Assembly (NCBI GenBank): GCA_963542695.1
Contig: CAUTYX010000009.1
Span: forward strand, 1 to 64,000
Reading direction: 5' to 3'
DNA: 64,000 bases
Source of the DNA: RUG100 sp963542695
Lineage (GTDB): Bacteria > Bacillota > Clostridia > Peptostreptococcales > Anaerovoracaceae
In this document: positions 41,701 to 50,187 of the stretch, piece by piece
Numbering within the stretch: the first letter of the stretch is position 1
Layout of the letters: each line of letters opens with the position of its first letter
Program-made: the position numbers and the translations under genes
The notes under the pieces: model-generated
Told to the model about the DNA's origin: nothing
What the model saw: only the letters and a program-made list of their open reading frames with translations
The model's database searches: none

Positions 41701-42680
41701 GAAGATTAAAGGAACTGTTTCGGGATCAAGCAATCCTCCAAGAAGGTCGTGATTTCTTTATTATCAAAGGTTACCATGAACCGTTAAAACGGCGCCAGAG
41801 AGTGCATATTTTAGCCATGGGAGACGTAGGGGGCACCCTTGCTCTTGGCATGAAGCTGCTGGGAAGTGATGTCGTGGAGAAAATCGGTATTTGCGATTTA
41901 AATGAAGATATGTGCCGGCGTTATGAAGCAGAGTTAAATCAGATTAGCCTGCCTGACGATCACGATTGCCTGCCTTTTGTAGAAATCGTTTCGCCAGAAG
42001 ATCTTTTCAAATGTGATGCCTTTATTTTCTGTGCGACCAAGGGTGTACCTCCGGTGGAGGCGACCAAAGGGGATATGCGGATGATGCAGCTAAAAGGGAA
42101 TCTGGAGTTAATCCGGTCCTTTGGAAAGCGTGCTGCAGAGGAAAATTTTGGAGGCGATTTCTTCGTAGTATCTGATCCGGTGGATCCTCTTTGCAAACAA
42201 GTGTTGCTGCAAGGTGTCCATCGAACCCGTATCAAGGGGTATGGCCTGGGGGTAATGAGTGCCCGGGCTGCATACTTTGCAAGACAACACGAGGAACTGC
42301 AGGATTATTTGTCCTATGGTCGTGCTTTTGGACCTCATGGGGAGGATCTTGTTATCTGCGATAATATTTATCTATATGATCAGCAGCGGTCTTTGAAACT
42401 GACCGAAATGACCGTGAAAGCGAATCTTGCTATTCGGGAGATGGGTTTTAAGCCCTATATTGCACCGGCTTTTTCTTCCGGTGTGTTGTCGATTCTCTCG
42501 GATATGCGAGGGGATTGGCATTATAGCTCTGCCTATTTTGGAAAAGACCAAACCGGTGCTTTTCTCGGTATGCATTGCCGCCGAAGAGAAGATGGCCTTG
42601 AAGTAGAAGATTTGCCGTTAGATGACCGACTTTTTGACCGGATTGCCCGTGCCCTGGCCAATTTGGAGGAGTTGCTGTAG
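41697..42680 (+). CDS. Lactate/malate dehydrogenase-like NAD-binding protein
   Basis: 327 residues, overlapping the giant gene by 4 bases. After about 35 residues a Rossmann motif appears (HILAMGDVGGTLALGMKLLG) with IGICDLNEDM, where the Asp after the second strand favours NAD. FFVVSDPVDPLCKQVL corresponds to the VSNPVD motif of LDH/MDH, RIKGYGLGVMSARAAYFAR to the IG-x-GT-x-LD-x-x-R motif, and AFGPHGEDLVI to the GEHG catalytic histidine. The key His and Arg appear to be kept, so catalysis on a 2-hydroxy/2-keto acid is possible. The sequence is far from ordinary LDH, so the substrate is open. Second gene of the operon. Confidence 0.75.
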   Translation: MRRLKELFRDQAILQEGRDFFIIKGYHEPLKRRQRVHILAMGDVGGTLALGMKLLGSDVVEKIGICDLNEDMCRRYEAELNQISLPDDHDCLPFVEIVSPEDLFKCDAFIFCATKGVPPVEATKGDMRMMQLKGNLELIRSFGKRAAEENFGGDFFVVSDPVDPLCKQVLLQGVHRTRIKGYGLGVMSARAAYFARQHEELQDYLSYGRAFGPHGEDLVICDNIYLYDQQRSLKLTEMTVKANLAIREMGFKPYIAPAFSSGVLSILSDMRGDWHYSSAYFGKDQTGAFLGMHCRRREDGLEVEDLPLDDRLFDRIARALANLEELL

Positions 42681-42683
42681 AAA

Positions 42684-43751
42684 ATGGATAAAATCACTCT
42701 GATTATTCCTGAATACGACGGCAACGATCGTTCCGGACGATTAGAAGGAGTTATTCGCCATGGTTTGTCAGGTCTTGAAATAGAGATTTTGGAGACCGTA
42801 GATCAAATGGCTATGCAGGATTTGCGGGAGCGGCGGATTCTCTTTGCAGTGGCTCTTGGAAATTCCGGTATCAATCTGGAAATGTATCGAATGATTCGCT
42901 ATATCCGTGCCCACAAAAATCTCTTTGATGGTTCTGTGGCCGGTATGGTATTAAATGGAAACAGTGAGCTGTTTACCAAATCGGTAGCAAGGGATTTGGT
43001 GTTTTCTGCCAATCGTTCCGGCTGTACGTTCCCCGGAAGACCTTTAGTGGAAGGCACCGGCAGCTTGTTGAATTTTACCGTCATTGCTAAGATTCACGGT
43101 CTCGACAACTTAGGAGCCTATAGATATTCTGTGCGGGCTTTAGTGGAGCGAGTCCTTAGCTATAAACCACCGGTTATCCGTGACCGCAAACCACGACTTC
43201 TTGCCCTCCATGCCGGCAATGCCATGACATCCAACACCTTAGGTCTTTGGCATTTGGTTCGGGAAGGGCTGGATTGTGATGTGAAGGAAATTTCATTGCG
43301 TGACGGGCAAATTTGGGATTGTCGTGGCTGTTCTTATGAAACATGTCTGCACTTAGGCGAAAAACAAAATTGTTTTTACGGCGGTGTAATGACACAGGAG
43401 GTGTACCCGGCTATTGGAAAGTGCGATGGTTTGGTAATGGTTTGTCCCAACTACAATGATGCCATCAGTGCCAATTTATCGGCTTTTGTAAACCGATTGA
43501 CGGCAATTTTTAGAGTCAGACCCTTTTACGACAAACGTGTTTTTGCGGTAATTGTGTCAGGGTATAGCGGCAGTGATATTGTTGCACAGCAGCTGATCAG
43601 TGGGCTGAACATGAACAAATCCTTTATTTTGCCATCACGGTTTGCCTTAATGGAAACGGCCAATAATCCGGGAACGGTTATGGATATCAAGGGGATTAAA
43701 GACAATGCTGCCGAATTTGCAGATACCATAATGAAGGAATTCCAATCTTGA
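42684..43751 (+). CDS. Flavodoxin-fold protein resembling iron-sulfur flavoproteins
   Basis: 355 residues, 3 bases after the preceding gene. The C-terminal part (about 165-350) resembles NADPH-dependent FMN reductases and iron-sulfur flavoproteins: LLALHAGNAMTSNTLGLWHL as the FMN phosphate loop region, then CRGCSYETCLHLGEKQNC, with a C-x2-C-x4-C-x8-C spacing close to the compact cluster motif. MVCPNYNDAISANLSAFVNR follows, as in the family. The N-terminal 150 residues are a second alpha/beta region of uncertain identity. The role is inferred to be electron transfer to or from a flavin and probable Fe-S cluster. Third and last gene of the operon. Confidence 0.72.
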   Translation: MDKITLIIPEYDGNDRSGRLEGVIRHGLSGLEIEILETVDQMAMQDLRERRILFAVALGNSGINLEMYRMIRYIRAHKNLFDGSVAGMVLNGNSELFTKSVARDLVFSANRSGCTFPGRPLVEGTGSLLNFTVIAKIHGLDNLGAYRYSVRALVERVLSYKPPVIRDRKPRLLALHAGNAMTSNTLGLWHLVREGLDCDVKEISLRDGQIWDCRGCSYETCLHLGEKQNCFYGGVMTQEVYPAIGKCDGLVMVCPNYNDAISANLSAFVNRLTAIFRVRPFYDKRVFAVIVSGYSGSDIVAQQLISGLNMNKSFILPSRFALMETANNPGTVMDIKGIKDNAAEFADTIMKEFQS

Positions 43752-43777
43752 AAATAAAAGAGGATATGGAGTATAAT
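43748..43777 (+). promoter_or_regulatory. mgtE promoter
   Basis: TTGAAA (43748-43753) overlapping the stop of the preceding gene, 18-bp spacer, perfect TATAAT (43772-43777). The leader is too short for an M-box magnesium riboswitch. Confidence 0.65.
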
Positions 43778-43805
43778 AAATAAGTTACGAGGAGAGGAGG
43801 GAATC

Positions 43806-45194
43806 ATGGACGAAAAAATGGAATTTCAAGAGCTTGTGGAACGGGCTTTGAAACGAATGGAAAACAAAGAGTACATCGTCGTTCGTGATGAACTTCTTAA
43901 ATGGAAAGACGCCGATGTAGCTGAAGTTATTGAAGAAGTAATGGATGAAGTCAGTTTAGACGCTGCCATTATTCTGTTTCGAATGCTTCCCAAAGATGTA
44001 TCGGCAGATGTCTTTGCTTATTTACCTACGGAAGACCAGCTGGCCATTATTCGCGGCATTACCGACCGGGAAATTTCCTATATCATTCAAGAGCTGGACT
44101 TTGATGATAAGATTGACGTTTTGGAGGAATTACCTGCCAACCTGGTAGATAAAATTTTAGAAAAAACGCCTCGTCACGAGCGGAAACAGATTAACACGTT
44201 CCTAAACTATCCGGATAACTGTGCCGGTACGTTGATGACTCCTGACTATATTAGTCTCAAGGCTAATATGACGGTAAAGGATGCCTTGCGCCATATTAAG
44301 AGAGTGGGGATGGACTCCGAGACGGTCTACACTTGTTATGTCAAGGATGAGAGCCGTCATTTAAAGGGCATTGTGTCATTGCGCAAGCTGGTTATCAGTG
44401 ATGCCAACACGCCGTTATCGGAGTTGATGATGCAGGATATTGTTTCCATCAATGTGTTGGAAGACCAAGAAGAAGCCTATGAGACTTTTAAGAAATACGG
44501 TTATTTAGCAATTCCGGTTGTAGACAGTGAAGATCGTCTAGTGGGAATTATCACCATGGACGATATTTTAGACGTTATTGAAGAAGAAACCACAGAAGAC
44601 TTTGAGAGAATGGCCGGTATCGTTGATGACTCCACCACATCCTACTTGGATATTGGTGTGTTAAAACACGTGCGAAACCGTCTTCCTTGGCTTCTTGCCT
44701 TGATGCTGATGTATATTATTACCGGTGCCATTATTTCCGGTTTTGAAGTAACACTAAAAGAAGTTATCAGCCTTTCTGTGTATATGCCGATGCTGATGGG
44801 TACCGGCGGTAATTCCGGATCGCAGTCGGCAACGTTGATTATTCGTAGCATGGCGGTGGGTGATATTGATTTAAAAGATGGTTGGCGTGTTCTTTGGAAA
44901 GAGCTGCGTGTCAGTGTCATTTTAGGAGTAGTCCTCAGTGCCGTAAACTTTGTACGGGTTATGATAGAGCAACATAGCGATCCACGATGCTTTATGATTG
45001 CATTGACTGTGTGTTTATCTACGATTGCCGTGGTAGTGGCAGCAAAGTGTATCGGCTCCATGCTTCCCATGCTGGCTAAAAAGATTGGCGTAGACCCGGC
45101 ATTGATGGCATCACCTATGATTTCATCCTTGACGGATACGGTTTCTGTTACCACCTATTTCTTGCTTGCAACAGCGCTGTTGCAGATTGGATAA
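43806..45194 (+). CDS. mgtE: Magnesium transporter MgtE
   Basis: 462 residues. The N-domain (superhelical, about 1-130) contains LPKDVSADVFAYLP and FDDKIDVLEELPANLVDKIL. Two CBS domains follow (about 135-255; LMTPDYISLKANMTVKDALR, VVDSEDRLVGIITMDDILDV), then five membrane helices with MPMLMGTGGNSGSQSATL and DPALMASPMISSLTDT, which line the Mg pore. The cytosolic domains close the channel at high magnesium. Own promoter upstream; nnrD follows 3 bases later and is probably cotranscribed. Confidence 0.96.
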   Translation: MDEKMEFQELVERALKRMENKEYIVVRDELLKWKDADVAEVIEEVMDEVSLDAAIILFRMLPKDVSADVFAYLPTEDQLAIIRGITDREISYIIQELDFDDKIDVLEELPANLVDKILEKTPRHERKQINTFLNYPDNCAGTLMTPDYISLKANMTVKDALRHIKRVGMDSETVYTCYVKDESRHLKGIVSLRKLVISDANTPLSELMMQDIVSINVLEDQEEAYETFKKYGYLAIPVVDSEDRLVGIITMDDILDVIEEETTEDFERMAGIVDDSTTSYLDIGVLKHVRNRLPWLLALMLMYIITGAIISGFEVTLKEVISLSVYMPMLMGTGGNSGSQSATLIIRSMAVGDIDLKDGWRVLWKELRVSVILGVVLSAVNFVRVMIEQHSDPRCFMIALTVCLSTIAVVVAAKCIGSMLPMLAKKIGVDPALMASPMISSLTDTVSVTTYFLLATALLQIG

Positions 45195-45197
45195 GTC

Positions 45198-46049
45198 ATG
45201 GAAACCATTACAAAAAGTTATATAGACGATATAATGATTATGGTAAAGCGGACGAAAGATACCTACAAGAATAAATGCGGTATAATAGGGGCTGTTGCCG
45301 GTTCTGTGGGAATGGCCGGAGCTGCTGTATTGTGCGGTTTGGCAGCATTACGGGCCGGTTGCGGGTTGATGCAGTACTATGTTCCGGATGGGATTCGTGA
45401 TGTGTTGCAAATAGCTGTTCCGGAGGCAACTTGTCGCAGTAGAAAACCGGATGAATCCATCTTGGATTGTGATAGTTTGGCTGTGGGACCGGGGCTGGGG
45501 TTCCATAAGGAAGATCGAGAAATACTGGCCTATCTTTTGGAAACGTATACCGGAACCATGGTGTTTGATGCAGACGGCATTAATAATATTACCCGAATGG
45601 AATTGCAGCCTCTTGTAAAAGATTTTTCCGGAAATTTGATTATGACCCCTCATCGAGGTGAAGCAGCACGGCTACTGGGTATTCCGTTTATTCCGGCAGG
45701 AGAGCAGGCAGCTGCAAAGGCTGCACGGCATTTGGCAGAAACCTATCATGCCACGGTGGTGTTAAAAGGCCATGAGACCATTGTTTGTGATCCGGAGGGA
45801 AATCTTGTTTGCAATAGGGAGACGGGAAATCCCGGTATGGCAACGGGAGGTAGTGGCGATGTGTTAACAGGTCTTATTGCCTCTTTGGTCGGCCAAGGAT
45901 TGCCCTATATAGACGCTGCCATTGCCGGTGTCTATATCCATGGTATGGCCGGGGATTTGGCAGCAGAAAAATTTGGTGAAAACGCTATGGTGGCCGGCGA
46001 TATAGCCCGGGCGCTGGCCGACGCAATAAAAAGTATTATTGGAAGATAA
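45198..46049 (+). CDS. nnrD: ADP-dependent NAD(P)H-hydrate dehydratase
   Basis: 283 residues, starting 3 bases after mgtE. The ribokinase-like fold of the YjeF C-terminal family is recognisable: GIIGAVAGSVGMAGAAVLCG, LAVGPGLG, VFDADGINNI, MTPHRGEAARLLG, VVLKGHETIVCDP and NPGMATGGSGDVLTGLIAS (the diagnostic nucleotide and catalytic motif). The enzyme repairs hydrated NADH and NADPH (NADHX). The N-terminal epimerase domain (NnrE), often fused to it, is absent here. A pantothenate-kinase-like activity is unlikely given the motif. Confidence 0.92.
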   Translation: METITKSYIDDIMIMVKRTKDTYKNKCGIIGAVAGSVGMAGAAVLCGLAALRAGCGLMQYYVPDGIRDVLQIAVPEATCRSRKPDESILDCDSLAVGPGLGFHKEDREILAYLLETYTGTMVFDADGINNITRMELQPLVKDFSGNLIMTPHRGEAARLLGIPFIPAGEQAAAKAARHLAETYHATVVLKGHETIVCDPEGNLVCNRETGNPGMATGGSGDVLTGLIASLVGQGLPYIDAAIAGVYIHGMAGDLAAEKFGENAMVAGDIARALADAIKSIIGR

Positions 46050-46067
46050 ATTATGGAGGATGTTTGT

Positions 46068-46886
46068 ATGGACATAAAACAGTTGGAACAGGCTGCCAAT
46101 AACGGACGGATTACCGCTATCAAAGCCATCCACCAAGCCGGTTCCGGTCACCCGGGCGGCTCTCTATCGGTAATGGATATCATTACAGTTTTGTATTTTC
46201 ACGAAATGAAGGTGGATCCAAAGAATCCCCATGACAAAGACAGAGACCGGTTTGTTCTTTCCAAAGGACATGCAGCACCGGCTTTGTATGCTGTGCTGGC
46301 AGAAAGAGGATTTTTCCCCAAGGAAGACGTAATGACTTTGCGTCAGGTGGGAAGCCATTTTCAGGGACATCCCAATATGAACAAAGTTCCCGGAGTAGAT
46401 ATGTCTACCGGATCCTTGGGGCAGGGGCTTTCTGTATGTGTAGGTATGGCGCTGGCTGCCAGACTGGACGGAAGAAGCTCACGGATATACACGGTAATGG
46501 GAGATGGCGAAATCCAAGAAGGTATGGTTTGGGAAGCTGCCATGTCAGCCGCTCATTATAAACTGGATAATATAACTGCTTTCCTTGATTGGAATGGGTT
46601 GCAAATCGATGGTAAAAATGAAAATGTTATGACTGTGACACCGGTGGACGAAAAGTTTAAAGGCTTTGGCTGGAATGTGCTGAAGATTGATGGTCATGAC
46701 ATGAAAGCCATTGTCGATGCGCTGGAAGAAGCAAAAAAATGCAAAGGCAAGCCGACCATTATCATTGCCAAAACGATAAAAGGAAAAGGTGTTTCCTTTA
46801 TGGAAAACCAGGCAGGGTGGCATGGCAAAGCCACCAACCAAGAAGAGTTTCAACAGGCAATGAAAGAACTGGGAGGTGACCTATAA
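46068..46886 (+). CDS. Transketolase, N-terminal subunit
   Basis: 272 residues from the ATG at 46068; the ATG at 46053 is part of its GGAGG site (ATGGAGG). It holds the thiamine-diphosphate domain: IKAIHQAGSGHPGGSLSVMD, DRDRFVLSKGHAAPALYAVL, TGSLGQGLSVCVGMALAARL and the GDG-x-N-type motif VMGDGEIQEGMVWEA. The pyrimidine-binding half is the next gene, overlapping by one base. Split transketolases are common in Clostridia and archaea. Moves two-carbon units in the non-oxidative pentose phosphate pathway. Confidence 0.95.
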   Translation: MDIKQLEQAANNGRITAIKAIHQAGSGHPGGSLSVMDIITVLYFHEMKVDPKNPHDKDRDRFVLSKGHAAPALYAVLAERGFFPKEDVMTLRQVGSHFQGHPNMNKVPGVDMSTGSLGQGLSVCVGMALAARLDGRSSRIYTVMGDGEIQEGMVWEAAMSAAHYKLDNITAFLDWNGLQIDGKNENVMTVTPVDEKFKGFGWNVLKIDGHDMKAIVDALEEAKKCKGKPTIIIAKTIKGKGVSFMENQAGWHGKATNQEEFQQAMKELGGDL

Positions 46887-47818
46887 TGGCAGATAAAATT
46901 GCGACAAGACAGGCCTATGGCGAAACATTGGTAAAACTAGGTGCCACCAATGAAAATCTGGTTGTATTGGATGCCGATTTGTCCGGTTCTACCAAAACAG
47001 CGATGTTTCAAAAAGAGTACCCGGATCGTTTCTTTAACATGGGTATTTCCGAACAAGATCTCTATGGTACAGCAGCCGGACTGGCTGCCGGCGGTAAAGT
47101 CGTGTGTGCCAGCACATTTGCCATGTTTGCCAGTGGAAGAGCCTTTGAAATCATTCGCAATTCCATTGGATATCCCCATTTGAATGTAAAGATTTGTGCG
47201 ACCCATGCCGGAATCACTGTTGGGCCTGATGGTGCCAGTCATCAGACCTTTGAAGATTTGGCTCTAATGAGAACCATTCCGGGAATGACGGTTATCAATC
47301 CTTCCGATGCTGTCAGCGCAGCAAAACTGCTGGAACAGGCTGTGGCCATGGATGGTCCTTGTTATTTGCGTTTTGGTCGTGCAGCTGTTCCGGTAACATA
47401 CAAGGAATCCGACGCTTTGACCATTGGAAAAGGAAATTACCTGCGCTCCGGTAAAGATGTGACGTTGATTGCCACCGGCATTATGGTCAACGAAGCTATG
47501 GAAGCTGCTAAGATTTTAGCTGACCGAGGAATTGATGCAGGAATTGTAGATATTCATACTATCAAGCCATTAGATGAAGACATGATTCTTCAGGTAGCGG
47601 CCGAAACAGGAGCCTTGGTTACTTGCGAAGAACATTCTATTATCGGTGGACTGGGAGAGGCGGTTGCCTCTGTAACAGCTCGCAACAATCCGGTGAAGAT
47701 GGCAATGGTAGGACAGATGGATACCTTTGGTGAATCCGGATCGCCGGCAGAGTTGATGAAAAAGTATGGCATGAATGCGGAGGCCATTGTTGCAGCAGCA
47801 GAAAAGTTGGTAAAATAA
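46886..47818 (+). CDS. Transketolase, C-terminal subunit
   Basis: 310 residues. TRQAYGETLVKLGATNENLV, VLDADLSGSTKTAMF, ERFFNMGISEQD-like FFNMGISEQDLYGTAAGLAA (with the catalytic Glu), THAGITVGPDGASHQTFEDL and a C-terminal domain (TCEEHSIIGGLGEAVA). It completes the enzyme with the preceding subunit; both must form one complex. Closed by a strong terminator. Confidence 0.95.
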   Translation: MADKIATRQAYGETLVKLGATNENLVVLDADLSGSTKTAMFQKEYPDRFFNMGISEQDLYGTAAGLAAGGKVVCASTFAMFASGRAFEIIRNSIGYPHLNVKICATHAGITVGPDGASHQTFEDLALMRTIPGMTVINPSDAVSAAKLLEQAVAMDGPCYLRFGRAAVPVTYKESDALTIGKGNYLRSGKDVTLIATGIMVNEAMEAAKILADRGIDAGIVDIHTIKPLDEDMILQVAAETGALVTCEEHSIIGGLGEAVASVTARNNPVKMAMVGQMDTFGESGSPAELMKKYGMNAEAIVAAAEKLVK

Positions 47819-47867
47819 GTCGATAGTTTAATTTCCGCGCTTTTTGCTTTTTCAGCAAAAATGTGAA

Positions 47868-47908
47868 AAAATCCGTACTTTTATCGTTTCGAGAAAAGTA
47901 CGGATTTT
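47868..47908. terminator. Strong bidirectional terminator (tccgtacttttt family, copy 1)
   Basis: Perfect 15-bp stem: AAAATCCGTACTTTT (47868-47882) with AAAAGTACGGATTTT (47894-47908), loop of 11 nt. It sits between the transketolase gene and the convergent ilvA. A near relative lies at 50115-50158. Confidence 0.85.
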
Positions 47909-48010
47909 ATAATTTCTAATACAATTTGTATGTACTGAGTTGTGATTCAGTTTTGAACCAGCTCCAATACCGGCTTGTGCACTGGCTTTCGATTGAGGGT
48001 TCCCGTGGTT

Positions 48011-49222
48011 TTATAAGGCGGCCTGGACTTCCTTTGGCTGGTAGCCTTCGGTTTTCAATCGTTCAATGATTTCCTGCTTGTGTTGAGTGCCATAGGCCTC
48101 TAAGGTGATACGTAGTTCTACGGCATCGGATCGGTTGGTGGTAATAAACTGGTTATGCTGCAAGCGAATAACGTTGCCGTGCATTTCTGCCAGCAGACCG
48201 GAAACACGAGATAGTTCTCCCGGTTTATCCGGTAATAGTACGGAAATGGTAAAGATACGATCTCGCAGAATCAATCCCTGCTGCACAACGGAAGACATGG
48301 TGATGACGTCCATGTTGCCGCCGCTGAGGATACAGGCAATTCGCTTGCCGGTTATATCCAGTTGTTGAAGGGCAGCTACTGTCAGCAAGCCTGAATTTTC
48401 CACAATCATCTTGTGATTTTCAACCATGTCTAGGAAGGCTGCAATTAGCTGGTTGTCTTCTACGGTGATGATGTCATCCAGATTATCTTTTAAGTAGGGG
48501 AACAACTTTTCTCCCGGAGTTTTTACGGCTGTTCCATCGGCAATGGTATGCACTGCCGGTAAGGTGGTTACATGACCCTGAGATAGGGATTCTTGAGCAC
48601 AGTTGGCGCCGGCCGGTTCTACTCCGATCACTTTGATTTTTGGATTTAACAGCTTGGCTAAGACCGATACACCGGTAGCCAAACCGCCACCACCGATGGG
48701 AACTAAAATATATTCTACTAGCGGCAGGTCTTGGAAAATTTCCATGGCAATAGTTCCTTGTCCTGTTGCCACCGTTAAATCATCGAAAGGATGAATAAAG
48801 GTATAGTTGTTTTCTTCTGCCAGCTTCATGGCGTATTCAGAGGCTTCATCATAGACATCACCATAGAGAACTACCTCGGCACCTAAACTCTTGGTGCGGT
48901 TTACTTTAATCAGCGGGGTAGTGGTAGGCATGACAATAACGGCTTTGCATCCGAATTCCTTGGCAGCATAGGCAACGCCTTGGGCGTGGTTACCGGCAGA
49001 AGCAGTGATGAGACCATGTTCTCGTTCTTCTTCAGAAAGGGTGCTGATTTTATAGTAGGCACCACGCAATTTATAGGCACCGGTAAGCTGCATGTTTTCC
49101 GGCTTTAAATATACCTGATTTTCGGTTTGGGATGACAGGTAGTCACTATACACAAGTGGTGTACCTAAGGTGACTTCTTTGACTTTCTTTGCCGCTTCTT
49201 CAAATTTATCCAGGGTCAGCAT
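48011..49222 (-). CDS. ilvA: Threonine ammonia-lyase
   Basis: 403 residues. The PLP lysine lies in QLTGAYKLRGAYYK; ASAGNHAQGVAYAAK, MPTTTPLIKVNRTKSLGA, HPFDDLTVATGQGTIAMEI, IGGGGLATGVSV and ILSGGNMDVI follow. The C-terminal ACT domain (about 330-403; ISVLLPDKPGELSRVSGLLA) is a single small one, as in the catabolic TdcB-like/short IlvA group. It deaminates threonine to 2-oxobutyrate. Monocistronic. Confidence 0.94.
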   Translation of the reverse strand: MLTLDKFEEAAKKVKEVTLGTPLVYSDYLSSQTENQVYLKPENMQLTGAYKLRGAYYKISTLSEEEREHGLITASAGNHAQGVAYAAKEFGCKAVIVMPTTTPLIKVNRTKSLGAEVVLYGDVYDEASEYAMKLAEENNYTFIHPFDDLTVATGQGTIAMEIFQDLPLVEYILVPIGGGGLATGVSVLAKLLNPKIKVIGVEPAGANCAQESLSQGHVTTLPAVHTIADGTAVKTPGEKLFPYLKDNLDDIITVEDNQLIAAFLDMVENHKMIVENSGLLTVAALQQLDITGKRIACILSGGNMDVITMSSVVQQGLILRDRIFTISVLLPDKPGELSRVSGLLAEMHGNVIRLQHNQFITTNRSDAVELRITLEAYGTQHKQEIIERLKTEGYQPKEVQAAL

Positions 49223-49279
49223 ATTCTCTTCTCCTTACATATTTTACACAATAACGTATCCCCTTTTTATAATTCCTTA

Positions 49280-49308
49280 ATAATACAAAAAATGGTTTAA
49301 AAAATCAA
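49280..49308 (-). promoter_or_regulatory. ilvA promoter
   Basis: On the minus strand TTGATT (49308-49303), 17-bp spacer, TATTAT (49285-49280). The leader of about 50 nt has no room for a T-box. Confidence 0.6.
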
Positions 49309-49328
49309 TTTCCAAAATAGAAAAGAGA

Positions 49329-49337
49329 TGGTATAAA
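49329..49337 (+). promoter_or_regulatory. Candidate extended -10 promoter of the S51 peptidase gene
   Basis: TGGTATAAA at 49329-49337, about 30 bases before the start at 49369; no clear -35 box. Confidence 0.45.
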
Positions 49338-49368
49338 ATAGAATGAAAGAACCAAAAAGGAGAAAAGC

Positions 49369-50106
49369 ATGATTATTTTTATGACCAGTTTGCTTGCCGG
49401 AAACTACAAGCAGTTTATGAAGATACCATACCAGGGTGTAAATGAAGATAATGGACTAGTGGAAAACTTAAGGAAAGTTTGGCCGATAGATGCCCGGTGC
49501 CTGTTTGTTGTTTCTCAGCCGGATAATTACCAGATGGCAGATAACCTTGGAAAAGAGGCTTATGCCAGAGTGAGAACATCAGGCCTTTCTTGTCAATCCC
49601 TTGCTATTTGTGATCATCGAGATATGGACTGTGCCGCTTCTCTTGATAATTACGATGTGATAATTTTATCTGGAGGCCATGTACCTACTGCTAACGCATT
49701 TCTTCATGAAATCGGACTAAAAGAAAAATTGGCGGACTTTAAGGGAATTCTAATTGGAATTAGTGCCGGTTCCATGAATCAGGCAAAGGAAGTTTATGCG
49801 CAGCCGGAAGAACAGGGAGAACCTAGTAATCCTGACTATGTAAAATTTTTGCTGGGTCTTGGAACTACAGATATTTCCGTACTGCCGCATTACCAAGTGC
49901 TGAAAAACGAAATTGTAGACGGTATGCGTCTTTTTGAGGATGTAACCTATAAAGACTCCATGGGACGAAAATTTTATGCTATTGAAGATGGAACTTACAT
50001 ACTTATTAAAGATGGGAAAACTACCGTTTATGGGGCTGCGTATTTACTGGAAGATGGAAAACTGTCACAGATTTGTAAAAAAGACCAGCAGCTGGAAATC
50101 AAATAA
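49369..50106 (+). CDS. Peptidase S51 family protein (PepE-like)
   Basis: 245 residues. The glutamine-amidotransferase-like fold of S51 peptidases is suggested by YDVIILSGGHVPTANAFLHE and the nucleophile elbow FKGILIGISAGSMNQAKEVY (Ser in GISAGS), with LPHYQVLKNE as a likely His region. S51 members are aspartyl dipeptidases (PepE) or cyanophycinases; this sequence is nearer the PepE group. Cytoplasmic, monocistronic, closed by a strong terminator. Confidence 0.88.
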   Translation: MIIFMTSLLAGNYKQFMKIPYQGVNEDNGLVENLRKVWPIDARCLFVVSQPDNYQMADNLGKEAYARVRTSGLSCQSLAICDHRDMDCAASLDNYDVIILSGGHVPTANAFLHEIGLKEKLADFKGILIGISAGSMNQAKEVYAQPEEQGEPSNPDYVKFLLGLGTTDISVLPHYQVLKNEIVDGMRLFEDVTYKDSMGRKFYAIEDGTYILIKDGKTTVYGAAYLLEDGKLSQICKKDQQLEIK

Positions 50107-50114
50107 TTGTGTAA

Positions 50115-50158
50115 AAAAGTTCCGTACTTTTGTCTTTTATGAAAAGTACGGAACTTTT
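50115..50158. terminator. Strong bidirectional terminator (copy 2)
   Basis: Perfect 17-bp stem, 50115-50131 with 50142-50158, 10-nt loop. The core TTCCGTACTTTT/AAAAGTACGGAA is nearly the same as in the terminator at 47868-47908. It separates the S51 peptidase gene from the convergent etfA. Confidence 0.85.
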
Positions 50159-50187
50159 ATATGGTCAATAGGACTTATTTGTTCTCC

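Noticed and set aside
43752..43805. M-box magnesium riboswitch before mgtE
   Set aside because: Only 54 bases separate the genes, and a promoter occupies most of them.
49223..49368. T-box leader before ilvA
   Set aside because: The predicted leader is about 50 nt, with no specifier or antiterminator features.
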